In this document: positions 37,481 to 48,031 of the stretch, one piece after another
How positions within the stretch are numbered: position 1 is the stretch's first letter
How the letters are laid out: the number at the start of each line of letters is the position of its first letter
From: Centrapalus pauciflorus
Lineage: Eukaryota; Streptophyta; Magnoliopsida; Asterales; Asteraceae
DNA length: 64,000 bases
Direction: 5' to 3'
Assembly: GCA_020465985.1 (NCBI GenBank)
Contig: JAANYP010007924.1
Span: 85,001 to 149,000 of the forward strand
Notes under the pieces: generated by a model
Told to the model about the DNA's origin: nothing
Seen by the model: the letters and a program-made list of their open reading frames with translations, nothing else
Database searches by the model: none
Translations under genes and position numbers: made by a program

Positions 37481-37640
37481 ATTTTTCACGGTTTTACATT
37501 TTCGTTCATTAATGTTATTTTTTCTTAGAAAGGTTGTCCTTAAATTATTTTTTTTCTCATTTTATGAAATCTGGTTATTAGAACCCAGTTAAATTGGTAA
37601 ACCGAATTTTTAAAAAACTGAAAAATTGGACTTTTATAGT
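37480..37640. mobile_element. diverged half of the GGGTTTATTATG foldback family
   Basis: The order 'caacattttt...ttcacg', 'ttaatgttattttttc', 'ttattagaacccagtt' follows the left arm of the 43483 element, but no right arm or duplication is present. Confidence 0.35.
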
Positions 37641-37799
37641 CATATTTTACAAAATCAGAATAAATTAACTTGAGAACTTTTCTGAAACTTAACTATATGA
37701 TAAATATATTTCAAATTTACAAATACGTTGGAAAATGCCAAAAAAAAAAACTTTTGTTCTAAAAATATTTTATTGTATTTTCAGAAAGTTATAAGTTTT

Positions 37800-38165
37800 A
37801 CACACACCAACTAATGCAGGGCAACATAATATACTACTTGTAAAAATATCTTTTCTAATTTTTTTTCATAAACATGTTTTAATCAACATTACAAAAATGA
37901 TATATAAATTTCACGCATCTTTACACATTCTAAGTGTCCAAATCATGCATCATATAGATGTAATTCACATACATGCAAATTTATGTAAATGTAGATTCAC
38001 ATCATTTTTAAGAGATATGAATGTATGTGAAATTTCCACATGCATCATCTTTACAATGTCAATTAAAAATATTTTTTTTAAAAGATTATTAAAAAGTTTT
38101 TAAAGATGGTACATTCTGGTACGCTGAATAATAAGTGGTACGCTCTCGAACCATATTTTATGTAT
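37800..38165. mobile_element. X5: degenerate X element without TA brackets
   Basis: The right two thirds match X2/X3: CATAAACATGTTTTAATCAA, TCACATCATTTTTAAGAG, GGTACATTCTGGTACGCTGA, ending GCTCTCGAACCATATT then TATGTATG. The left end is eroded. The lack of a TA tract shows brackets can be lost. Confidence 0.5.
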
Positions 38166-39300
38166 GCATGTATGTCTAACATCTTTTTTCTGGTAATCAT
38201 ACTTCTTTTATGAGATTACATTTAAAGGCATTCTCGTAATGGTTCTTAACTACAAACCGAATTTTCTTTTTGAAAAAAGAAATCAACTTCAAACACATAT
38301 ATGGTTACTTTTTATGCCCTTATAAATAAAAACGCCCTCGATCTAAAGATCCATCAACATTCAGAACCGAAATAACTTTACTTCTAAAAAACTAGAATGA
38401 GTACCCAATATATCAAAATAAAACAAAAATAGGGTAAAATGCATATTTAACATCTATAGAAATATTATTTATGTTGTATCATTAGTAGCATCAACTTTTT
38501 TATATTTTTTTTGTTATCATTTATAGAAAAATTTTAAAAAGTTGTTGCTATAAATGATAAAAATAATACAAAAACTAATGCTATTAAAGATTCAAAATAC
38601 AAAAGTTAATCTTATTCATATGAAAAATACAAAAATTGATGCTATTAATGATAAAAGATAAATAATGTTTATATAAATGATAAAAAATCAAAAAAGTTAT
38701 TATTTTTAAAAAGTTACTTATAATTACTTAATTAAGAGTCTAATTAAGACAAAGACCAACTAACAACTACACATACCAAGCCATCGCTTAGGAATTACAA
38801 GGAACTAACCAAGCTTCAAGCGGTCAACTTAATTTTATAATTGTTAGATACCCAAATATTACTTTTGCAACCTTCAACACCTCATATTTGTTCCTCCTGT
38901 TTGATATAACTTTTGTTTGTTCATGGATATATTTGATACAATTTGCTTTTAACCAGTTGAAGCTTAAGTTTTCATTAATATATGGTGTTTGGCAACGTAA
39001 CTGTCTAAATGGTATGTGTATAATAACATAAAATGATATTAAAAAATAAATAGTATATTTTAAGGGTAGTTTGGTTATTTTTTCAACCAAAAAATCAATC
39101 AAATCCGAAAAGCTACTTCAAGTAGTTTCTTATTTTGAAGCATATATTTTTTTAGAAGTTGTTAATGAAAGGTCTGCAAAATATAGATTTTTTTTTGAGT
39201 TTCTAAATAATCATAATCTAAATCACCTGTAAACTCTTAAAAGCTGGTCAAACTCATCCAGTATATTGGTCGGGTTTTATTTTCCATACTGTGAAGCTTT
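38166..39300. other. AT-rich intergenic region
   Basis: Contains a small palindromic segment (38455-38700) with repeated TTGATGCTATTAATGATAAA words related to the 27552 element. No gene. Confidence 0.4.
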
Positions 39301-39309
39301 CATGGAAAC

Positions 39310-39846
39310 TAGGGGTGTAAATGAGACAAAACAACTCGTGAGCTACTCGGGATCGACCCGTAGAAAACTCGAAATCAACTCGCAGTTAATCAAGCCAAGC
39401 TCGAGCTCGAGCTACTCAAGTAGTAATCGAGTCGAGCTCGAGTATTAAAATAGCATGCTCGATAGGCTCGCGAGCCTAATCGAGCTTAAGTTTAAAAGTT
39501 TACATTTTTACCCTTCAACTTTGTAATATTATATTTTTATCACTTTTTTATAAATCAAACTACATAATCTTAAACTTAAAATCACTTTATTATATTTTTA
39601 CCATTCTTGATTGTTGTTGGGATAAAATTAGATTGAATAGTTTGTATTTATATTTCGATTTCTTTTATTCCGAATTTAATCGAGCCGAGTCGAGCTCGAT
39701 AATATCAAGTAGTTTATCGAGTCGAGCTCGAGTTTCAAAACTAAAGCTCGATAGAGCTCGAGTCAAGTTTCAAGCTCGAGTTTTATTGTCGAGTCCGAGC
39801 TCGAGTTTGGTGATACTCGACTCGACTGAACTCGATTACACCCGTA
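39310..39846. mobile_element. hAT-type MITE with CTCGAG-rich ends, 537 bp
   Basis: Ends TAGGGGTGTAAATGAG and inverted TACGGGTGTAATCGAG, with perfect 8-bp duplications ATGGAAAC at 39302-39309 and 39847-39854. Subterminal zones are packed with CGAGCTCGAG palindromes. The core is AT-rich. Non-coding. Confidence 0.88.
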
Positions 39847-39859
39847 ATGGAAACTGAGC

Positions 39860-40258
39860 CGTGGTAGAAGATCAAGAACTTAATTTGGTGGGTTCATGTA
39901 ATTTGATTTTACACCTCTTTTTAGAAAACTTGTCTAATGATGTGACCCCTAAGCATTTAATTGTATAAATTAAGATGGATATAATTTTGTTTTCTCATTT
40001 TAGATCAATTTAAGGTCGAATTACAGTTTATATCACATATTCAACGTCAAAGTAATACTATATATATCATATATGCAACATTGCATATACATTCAATATT
40101 AAAAGTCGAAATAATGGTCAAACTTGGTGGGGTACCATTAATTTAATGTTAAATGTATATTTACCATCTTATTCCTAGTGTTATATTATAATCCTATGGT
40201 GTAGATTGGCTATATAGTTATGTACTAAATTAAGGTTCTGCAATGATCCCAAACATAG

Positions 40259-40261
<3 letters not shown>
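39860..40261. mobile_element. W2: W-family right portion
   Basis: Ends with GGTTCTGCAATGATCC just before the TA tract at 40262. 40035-40130 matches 15640-15740 of W1. The left boundary was not found. Confidence 0.4.

Positions 40262-40290
<29 letters not shown>
40262..40290. repeat. (TA)n microsatellite
   Basis: Short TA tract between W2 and X2. Confidence 0.9.
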
Positions 40291-40293
<3 letters not shown>

Positions 40294-40673
40294 TTTAGGT
40301 TCAAGTGAGTAACCACCTCTAATGCAGCGCACCAGAAGGTACCACCCTTAAAAGTAATTTTTTTGAAATTTTTTTTCATGAACATGTTCTAATTAACATT
40401 ACACAGATCATATGTGAATTTCACGCAAATCCGAACACTCTAAGTGCATGAAAACACACATCACATAAATGCATGTTCACATGTCTTCAAAATTATGTAA
40501 GTGTGTGTTCACATCATTTTTTAGGAGCTAGGAGATGTGAATGTATGTGAAATTTACATACGATCTTCATAATGTTAATTAAAACATGTTTATGAAAAAA
40601 AAATTTTAAAAAAGTTTTTTTAAAGGTGGTACCTTCTGGTGCGCTGCATTTGTGTGGTACTCTCTCGAACCAT

Positions 40674-40678
<5 letters not shown>
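40291..40678. mobile_element. X2: microsatellite-bracketed TIR element
   Basis: The left end AGGTTCAAGTGAGTAACCAC then GCAGCGCACCAGAAGG; the right end is its inverse, ending GAACCATATTCTATA. Near-identical to X3 at 55726 over the whole length; X1 is the same family inverted. Confidence 0.75.

Positions 40679-40744
<66 letters not shown>
40679..40744. repeat. (TA)n microsatellite between X2 and Y3
   Basis: About 66 bp of pure TA shared by both neighbours. Confidence 0.95.
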
Positions 40745-40746
<2 letters not shown>

Positions 40747-41386
40747 AGGTTCCATTGAGAACTTTTGTGCACCGAGGCATAAAAGAACCTCCATTGGCCC
40801 TTGGATGAAAAGAATGTGTGGGTTAGATCAAATGACAAAAGGGTAATTAAATAGAAAGTTTTATGCATCAAGTGCACATAATGAAATTTGCGGAAGGGTA
40901 AAACAGGAATTATGCAATCCTTATTTAATTATTACACTTCCAAAATTAACAAAAGTAATACAAATTCAAAATACATTAAAATACAGACATATCGTTCATC
41001 TCTTCATGCATATCGTTCATCTCTTCAAAAAATAAATCATGCATATCGTTCATCTCTTCCAAAATCAAAATACATGAAAATACAAACATGAATCGTTCAT
41101 ACAAACGTAAATCATGCATATTTTTTATCTCTTCCAAAATCAAGAGGGGGCTAAGAGAGAGGGGGGGGAGAGAGAGAGAGAGAGAGGGAGTGATTTTAGG
41201 AAAGAAGTTAATGGTGATTTTCATACCAAATTTAGCTATTAGTTATCTTAAAAACATTTAAATTCAAAAATAATTTCCATACATTTAATATCCTTAAATG
41301 CCCTTTGTGCATCATTGGTAGATAGTCTGATGCACAAAAGTTCTCAATGGTGCCTCGATGCACAAAGGTTCTCAATCGAACCTTAA

Positions 41387-41388
<2 letters not shown>
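40745..41388. mobile_element. Y3: microsatellite-bracketed element, 644 bp
   Basis: The left end GGAGGTTCCATTGAGAACTT and the right end inverted AAGGTTCGATTGAGAACC. The first 190 bp match the Y1 start. The interior has CATATCGTTCATCTCTTC repeats (40990-41140) and a (GA)n run (41156-41188). Confidence 0.7.
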
Positions 41389-41479
<91 letters not shown>

Positions 41480-41501
41480 TTATATATATGTATATATATA
41501 T
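41389..41501. repeat. (TA)n microsatellite with variants
   Basis: About 80 bp of pure TA, then TTTATATAT/TGTATATA variants, between Y3 and Y4. Confidence 0.95.
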
Positions 41502-41722
41502 GGGATTAGTGGAGAACCTCCATGCATCGAAAAACCTTAAAGAACCTCCATGCACCACTACAAATGCATCACAATTCCCCCGTGATGCATTATTATTTTC
41601 ACGTGATGCATCAAATTCTCGCGTGATGCATCAATTTCTACGTGATGCATTACGATTTTCTAGTGATGCATTGTGGTTCTCCAATGTTCTTCGATGCATA
41701 GAGATTCTCCATTGAACTCACC
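41502..41722. mobile_element. Y4: microsatellite-bracketed ATGCAT array element
   Basis: The left has TTAGTGGAGAACCTCCATGC; the right, read inverted, GAGTTCAATGGAGAATCTC. ATGCAT starts at 41564, 41585, 41606, 41626, 41645, 41666 and 41694, a period of 19-21 bp except the last. Non-coding. Confidence 0.6.
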
Positions 41723-41744
41723 CACACACACACACATATATATA
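41723..41744. repeat. (CA)n-(TA)n microsatellite
   Basis: Short CA then TA tract between Y4 and X4. Confidence 0.85.
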
Positions 41745-42160
41745 GAATATGGTTCGTGTGAGTACCTAAAAAATGCAGAGTACCGTGAGTACCTGTGAAC
41801 ATACGGGTTTCAGACGTGAACTTGCTGGGAAAAAAGTTTTTTTTTTGAATTTTTTTTTTCATATTCATTTGAATACAAATAATATAAGGCTATTCGTAAA
41901 AAATTATATACATTTACACTTTCTATCATCTTAAAAGTCATATGAACGTGAAAAAATTCATGTGAACACACGTTCATAACAGTACAGTTCATGTGAACAC
42001 ACACGTTTCACATAGTTCTAGTGTGTGTATAGGTGTGATTTTTTGCAAGTAGTCTTGTATCATTAATTTAAACATGATTATGAAATAAATTTTCAAAAAA
42101 AATGATTTTAAGCGAGGTAACACCGGTACTCTGCAAAACTAGTGGTACTCATTTGAACCC
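41745..42160. mobile_element. X4: diverged X element
   Basis: The left GAATATGGTTCGTGTGAGTACC and the right, inverted, GGGTTCAAATGAGTACCAC. The inner part has CATGTGAACACACGTTCA-type inverted words. The GCAGCGCACC block of other X copies is replaced by GCAGAGTACCG. Confidence 0.55.
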
Positions 42161-42184
42161 ATATATATATATATATATATATAT
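42161..42184. repeat. (TA)n microsatellite
   Basis: Short TA tract closing the 40262-42184 array, about 105 bp upstream of the P450 TATA box. Confidence 0.9.
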
Positions 42185-42288
42185 AAAACACGAAATTGAC
42201 AAATGTATTTGAACGCCCGAACATAAAGTCAAGTTTGGGTATTAATTTGTGGAAATAAGTAAACTTAATTAAAATACTTAAACTTGGG

Positions 42289-42297
42289 TTATAAATA
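42289..42297 (+). promoter_or_regulatory. TATA box of the CYP706-like gene
   Basis: TTATAAATA about 95 bp before the chosen ATG. Nothing else in the 42185-42288 interval is recognisable, and an element array ends only about 105 bp upstream. Confidence 0.55.
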
Positions 42298-42388
42298 TAT
42301 ATATATATGCAACGATATCATATATCGACTTGGATGATTGCATTCACATTCACATTCACATTCATATTTATCATTTAATTTTCAAAAC

Positions 42389-44610
42389 ATGGAACCACTC
42401 ATCAATCATGCTTCATGGTTGTATGAATGGATGAGTAACCATCTTAGTACTCCATCTCTAATTATTTCTTCACTCATCTTAGCATTTTCTATATGCTTTT
42501 TCATCTTCAAGAATCTCACAATTTCTTCAAAATCTTTACCATTACCACCTGGTCCTCCTTCTTTACCAATTCTTGGTTACCTTCCATTTCTTTCCCATGA
42601 TCTTCATAAACACTTCACCAAAATGTCTCTTACTTATGGCCCCATCTTCAAATTCTACTTAGGAAGCAAGCTTCTAATCGTCGTTCAAAGTACCGAACTG
42701 GTGAAACCTGTTGTTCGTGATCAAGATAACGCCTTTGCCAACCGCGACCCGCCAATTGTTGCATCAATAATCAGTTATGGATGCCAAGGTTTAGTATGGT
42801 CCGATAACAACTCGTACTGGCGTAACCTTCGTAAGTTATTTGTTCAAGAGCTCCTAAGCAACAAAAATATCGAAGCATGTAGGTCTTTCCGGAGGGATGC
42901 GGTTAGAAAAACCATTAAGAATGTTTTCGGTAAGATAGGGAGTGTAATTGATGTAAGCGAAGTTGCATTCTCGACGGAAGAAATGGTTATAACAAGCATG
43001 GTTTGGGGAAACACATCGGATAGCCATCTTGGAGGTGAGTTGCAGAGGCTGGTTAACAAGCTCGTAGAACTTGTCGGAAAGCCGAATGTGTCTGATATCT
43101 TCCCTAGTCTTGCATGGTTTGATCTACAAGGTATCGAGCGGGAAACAAAGAAGTATGTTATGCAGTTGGATCGGATTTTCGAAAGCATCATCGACGATCG
43201 AATTAAATCTAACTCGAAAAAGTCACAAGATGCGGTTGGACATGAAGGAAAGAAAGATTTTTTACAGATCTTGTTAGAGCTCAAGGACCAAAATGTTGCA
43301 ACTTCACTTAACGTCACTCAAATAAAGGCACTTCTTATGGTAATTAGTTACACTTTATTCAAATGGTCTTAAGGGTGTTTGTTTTTGCGTTGGTTTTCTG
43401 TCTATTTGGTTTATGGATTTTAGCCAGGATTTAAAATTTTCTAGGATTTTCTTAAAACTCTTCGTTATTTTCTTTTCAAAAAGGGTTTATTATGAAAAAA
43501 ACCAACATGTTTTCATGTTTTTTGTGTTTCGGTCCCTCCATGTTATTTTTTTCCATAAAAAAACCTCAAATTATTCTTTTCTTATTGGTTTAGTGAAATT
43601 TGGACATTAGAACCCGGTTTTTCAAGTTTTTAAAACCCAGTTCACAAATTATAACCGGGGTCTAATGTCCAAAATTTCACTAAACCAATAAGAAAAGAAT
43701 AACTTGAGGTTTTTTATGGAAAAAAATAACATGGAGGGACGAAAACGCAAAAAAACGTGAAAACATGTTGGTTTTTTTTCATAATAAACCCTTTCAAAAA
43801 CCCATTTTCCACACTAGGATTTTAGTATCCTTCGATTACCAAATTACTCTCGAAATGTAATACATATTCTTTGACAAAATCTTGAAAAGAATGCAAATCA
43901 TAAGACAAAAACATGCAAACCAAAAGATCCTTACATTTTGATTCATGATTTCTTATATTTTACTTCAAATTTGTTTTAATTTTCAGGATGTTATGGTTGG
44001 AGGAACAGAAACTACAACAACAGTGATACAATGGGCAATGGCAGAAATTATGCATAATCAAAGCATCATGAAAAGGATTCAAGAAGAATTATCCGAAATC
44101 GTAGGAGTAAACAACATTGTTGAAGAATCTCATCTCCCAAAACTTCAATACTTAGATGCAACGATTAAAGAAACATTACGATTACACCCCGTAATCCCTC
44201 TCATACTTCCACGTTCGCCAAGCCAAGATTGCGTAGTTGGTGGATACTCCATCCCGAAGGGTTCTACGGTGTTTTTGAATGTTTGGGCAATGCATAGGGA
44301 TCCTAAGTATTGGGACAATCCTTTGGAATTCAATCCGGAAAGATTCTTGAACTCGAAAAAAGGGGATTTTAAAGGAAACAATTTGAACTTTTTACCATTT
44401 GGATCAGGAAGAAGATTGTGTCCAGGTATTCCATTAGCTGAGAAAATGCAAATGTATATATTGGCTTCACTCTTGCACTCATTTGACTGGAGCTTGCCCG
44501 AGGGCGAAGAACATGACTTCTCGGAAAAATTTGGCGTTACGCTAGCGAAAACAAAACCAGTCATCGCTGTCCCGTCTCAAAGGCTGCCCAATGAGAGCCT
44601 CTATATGTAA
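42389..44610 (+). CDS. cytochrome P450, CYP706-like
   Basis: Two exons, 42389-43339 and 43987-44610, phase-0 intron with GT-AG borders, 524 residues. An N-terminal membrane anchor (about 24-44) precedes a Pro-rich hinge (PLPPGPPSLPILG). Other visible motifs are the I-helix GGTETT (about 322-327), K-helix ETLR (379-382), the PERF region and the heme-binding FGSGRRLCPG with Cys at about 462. This is a type II endoplasmic-reticulum monooxygenase needing P450 reductase. The WSDNNSYWRNLRKL segment and the C-terminal PSQRL-NESLY tail fit CYP706 better than CYP76. Known CYP706 members oxidise terpenoids or make oximes; the substrate here is unknown. The ATG at 42389 is preferred over 42338 because upstream codons are an (ATTCAC)n His/Ser run. 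The intron carries nested MITEs. Confidence 0.9.
43372..43930. mobile_element. PIF/Harbinger-type MITE in the P450 intron
   Basis: Left AGGGTGTTTGTTTTTGCG and right GCAAACCAAAAGATCC, with TTA on both sides (43369-43371 and 43931-43933). Inner words GATTTTAGCCAGGATTTAAA and TTCTTTGACAAAAT match the copies at 36097 and 54998. Split by a MULE foldback at 43483-43791; 241 bp without it. Confidence 0.75.
43483..43791. mobile_element. MULE-type foldback element, 309 bp
   Basis: GGGTTTATTATGAAAAAA at the left and its inverse at the right pair over about 140 bp per arm. Perfect 9-bp duplications TTTCAAAAA at 43474-43482 and 43792-43800. A second family member is at 53751. Confidence 0.88.
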
Positions 44611-45415
44611 TTTAATTGGACTTTATTTGTCCATCTGGTTGAGATTTTGTTCAGAAACTTAGATTACAGTTTGAGTTTGAGTTTCGTTCTTGGATGGTCA
44701 TAATAATCATACTAATAATAATTAAGCATCCATATGTAATATATTAAGTTTTTAACTATTATGATGGAATGTAGTAACCTTGTATATATACAATATTGTG
44801 TATTTGTGTATTATCATCGATGTCGTCTAACTCTATTTCAATCAGTTTTCTTTTTCTTGTCGATTTATTTTGTTTTTTAAACAACAAAGAAATGAGATTG
44901 CGTTGAATGGATCTATACGGCTGTAACAAAACACTGACTTGAATGGATCTATACGACATTTAAAAAAGTAGACGTACCATATTGATAAATGCTCTATATT
45001 AAAACCATAGCATTTTTATGTGTTTTTTAAAGTGATAAATGTATTGGATATAAACCTTCCAATATAACTTCTAGAAATTGCAAATAAGTGACAGTTGAAA
45101 AGCATCAGGAGGGACGGACGGACGGTTGTCAAAATATAAAATTTATAGATGTTAGACGAGACTTTAAACATGTTTTCAGCAAGGATGGATCTAGAAGTCA
45201 TATGTGAAGTTAATATAGTTAAAATGACAATTCTGTACGCACACCCCCATCGGTTGCTAATCACAACATTCCATTTTTAATGTGAGAGGATATTAACATT
45301 TAATCATTGAGTCTCACGTCATTAACAAAAATCATATGACTAATGGGGTGTATGATTACTATGGCAATGCCCTAGTTAAGTTTAGATAGAACATCATCAT
45401 CCTTCAAATCCAGTG
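44611..45415. other. intergenic region downstream of P450
   Basis: The first 150 bp are the likely 3'UTR. 'ggatctatacgac/gg' repeats near 44910 and 44945. No gene, no clear element. Confidence 0.45.
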
Positions 45416-45419
45416 AAAT

Positions 45420-45549
45420 CTCTATTCTATTATATAAGTAACTAGATGTCACATGACAGCTAGATAGAGCGTCAATTGGCTAAACATGGGATTGTCACGT
45501 GTACCTAACAATTTCCTATTTATTTGCTTTTAAAATTTTTTTTTTTCAA
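45420..45549 (+). mobile_element. Helitron-like 5' end fragment
   Basis: TCTATTCTATTATATAAGTA followed by GATGTCACATGAC resembles the start of the window's other Helitrons, and a CACGTG lies at 45496-45501. No matching 3' hairpin could be assigned; the 45550 Helitron may have inserted into it. Confidence 0.35.
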
Positions 45550-45891
45550 TCTATCTATAAATACTATTAAAGAGTAACTATTTTGTCACGTGTCATTATT
45601 TGCTATTGTTACGTCGCATCACCTGCTACCACCATTTGGATCCTATATTTTAAATTTATAATTAATCCATATAAATAATATTTTAAATAATATCTAATCA
45701 AATCTAAATCTTATCTAATATAAAACTCAAATTTGAATTTGAATGATAAATTTTTTTATATATTTATATTTATTATATTATATAAATTGATATTATAAAT
45801 TTGATCAAATATATTTAAAAATTATCTTACAAAATTAATGAAATTAAATTTTTAAATTTATACCCATGTTATACATGGGTTTATAAACTAG
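45550..45891 (+). mobile_element. non-autonomous Helitron, 342 bp
   Basis: Starts A|TCTATCTATAAATACTATT and ends with the hairpin CCCATGTTATACATGGG, a short spacer and CTAG|T. CACGTG at 45587-45592, about 38 bp from the 5' end. No coding. Confidence 0.8.
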
Positions 45892-45972
45892 TAATTAATT
45901 AAAATAGAAGTCACATAGGACTTTTAACATATTATTTTGTTTAATATAGTGACCACAGCTAATATTAAAAAA

Positions 45973-46962
45973 CTAGGTTGTTTAACCCACGCGTTGCAGC
46001 GGGATCATAAATTATATTTTTATATTACTTTAAAATAAAATAACATTAGTTAACGATCGTGATTCTCGCCCGAAGATCACTCACTGCTTTCAATCTAAGT
46101 TTATAAATGGAAAGAATGTCATTGATCAATCAACTAAATAATAAAATAATTCTTATTTTAAAAATAGTTGAAACGACAAACAATTTTATGTTGGAATGTA
46201 AAAAGAAATAATGTGATCATAATGATATATTCATCATTTATATAATATAATATATCAAACGTTATAACACAAAAGGAAAACAATTATATGTTATATATGA
46301 AATAAAATAATTAGTTAGCCGCACACCTACCCGCCTAATAAAAATATTCCAACGATAACAAATTTTATACCAAAATATTTAATAAAAAAATGTGATCATA
46401 ATAATATAATCAAATTTTAAAAAAATATAACATATCAAATGTTATCACAGAAAAAAAATGTTATATACTACATACAAAGTAATAAAAAAGTTAGTCGTTT
46501 ATCTGTTTGCCAGCTAGCTTTACTATTCGATAAACAGTGAAAGCGTGCAATCAATCAATCAACTAAATAATAAAAAATTTTGTCATTTTGAAGTAGCTGA
46601 GACGAAATACAATTTTATGTTAAAATGTAAATAAAAGAAAATTGATCATGATGATATATTTGAATTTTCATAAATATAATACATCAAACGTTATAATAGA
46701 AAAAAAAAACAAATATCTTGCTTAAAAAAATAGTTCCGACGACAATAAATTTTATATCGGATTGTAGATAAAAAAAATGCGATCATAATGACATATTCAA
46801 ATTTTAATAAAATATAATACATCAAAAGTTATTACAGAAAAATAGAAACGTTATATATTGTATATAAAGTAATAAAATAAGTCAGCTGCTTACCTGCCTG
46901 CTTGAGCTACCTGGCAGCGTGTTTCACTGTTCATTGAACAGTAACACGCGTTTACAAATAGA
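45973..46962 (-). mobile_element. non-autonomous Helitron with internal tandem repeats
   Basis: On the minus strand it starts A|TCTATTTGTAAACGCGTG and ends with the hairpin CCCGCTGCAACGCGTGGG and CTAG|T. It lies tail to tail with the 45550 Helitron, 81 bp apart. Four diverged internal repeats occupy 46165-46860. Confidence 0.75.
46165..46860. repeat. four internal diverged repeats in the Helitron
   Basis: Units starting near 46165, 46335, 46595 and 46725 share GACGAYAAMAATTTTAT, ATGTGATCATAATGATATAT and ATATCAAACGTTAT in the same order. Two alternating subtypes suggest a dimer duplicated once. Confidence 0.6.
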
Positions 46963-47059
46963 TATATTGTTAATATTAGAAAATATCATTTAAATATTTT
47001 TAAGTTAGTTAAGATATTAATGAGGTTTAAAACTACAGTCAAGTGCTTAGTCAATAAAA

Positions 47060-47480
47060 GAGAGAACCATTAGGGTGTGTTTAGATTATGAAAATTTTCA
47101 TCTTAATTTTCAATGAAAATGAAAACTTGTTTGCTTAACAATAATTTCATAAATTTTCATTTCACTTTTTAAAATACCAATTTTCATATTCTTTCTCTTA
47201 CTTTTCTAATACCTACCCTATATTTTTTGTAATACTCTCTTTCTCTCTCTTGCTTTTTTATCACATATCTTATTTTTCTTATTTTATAATCACTGATCTT
47301 ATTTTTCTTAAAACTAAAACTTCATCATCTAAACAAGTTTTCACTTTTCATTCACAGGTGCTTTTAAGTGTTCTAATTTCATGCGGCAAAATTAACTTTT
47401 TAACATATATTTGATCCACCTTCAAAATTAACTATAAGTGTTCTGATTTCATGTGCTTTAAGTGTTCTAGTCCACCTTCA
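47060..47480. other. MITE-like T-rich region
   Basis: A left end GGGTGTGTTTAGATTATG after TTA and the inverted phrase CATCATCTAAACAAG near 47320 suggest an eroded MITE. The 47215-47360 part recurs at 62800-62915. Confidence 0.35.
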
Positions 47481-47500
47481 AAATTAACTTAAACCATAGT

Positions 47501-48031
47501 AAATTGTGGCTGTCTCCGGCATCGGGTGGCCGGAAAGTCAGTAGTGCGCCTTGCTCGAGAAGTAACTCCGCCGGAGAATCCAAGTCAAGGAAGTGGCCTA
47601 GCAGCCTGAATCGAGGAGGGCTTCATGTAGGTCGTAATAGTCCGGTTTAGCAGATAAAACGGATCGGGTCAGGGCGGAATACACAAGACAATCTAGTACG
47701 GAATGCTGTTGAAAAGGCTGCAGTAAAAAAAGAAAATTTCGACGCTCGTCAAAGCAAAAAGACTACAACCGGGGGTGATGCTACGGTTGTCGGTATCGGC
47801 GTCGGAGCAAAGGGGAAGGTGTTGAATCTCAATGTTCAGACATGTATTGGTTACTGCCATCATTTGAGTTGTCGGAGTGATGAAATTGAAGAAGAAAAAT
47901 GTGCAAGTGTTGGCGGAGGAAACGCCGGGATTAAAACTCACAGGGCCGGAGTTCTTCCAAGCGGTGAGGGTCCACGTGGTAGTAATCTCTTCAATTTGAG
48001 GAATCTCTTCGTTAAAAATTGTACTAAATAG
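47501..48031 (+). pseudogene. fragment of a conserved plant protein of unknown function, with nonsense codon
   Basis: One frame runs from about 47501 to a stop at 48029-48031, broken by a single TAG within NSPV-stop-QIKR. Segments SGGRKVSSAPCSRSNSAGES, RNAVEKAAVKKE, KGKVLNLNVQTCIGYCHH, LSCRSDE and NLFNLRNLF resemble the C-terminal half of a plant family I know only as uncharacterised. Relatives have Trp at the interrupted site as I recall, so TGG to TAG is likely. No upstream exon was found, and the block is GC-richer than its surroundings. Confidence 0.6.

Noticed and set aside
42338..42388. Alternative upstream start for the P450
   Set aside because: Adds MHSHSHSHS-type residues from an (ATTCAC)n run only about 45 bp from the TATA box. 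The ATG at 42389 gives the normal P450 N terminus.
43340..43372. Stop codon in the first P450 exon read as a pseudogene lesion
   Set aside because: A GT donor at 43340 and an AG acceptor at 43986 join LLM to DVMVGGTE in phase, restoring the I-helix.
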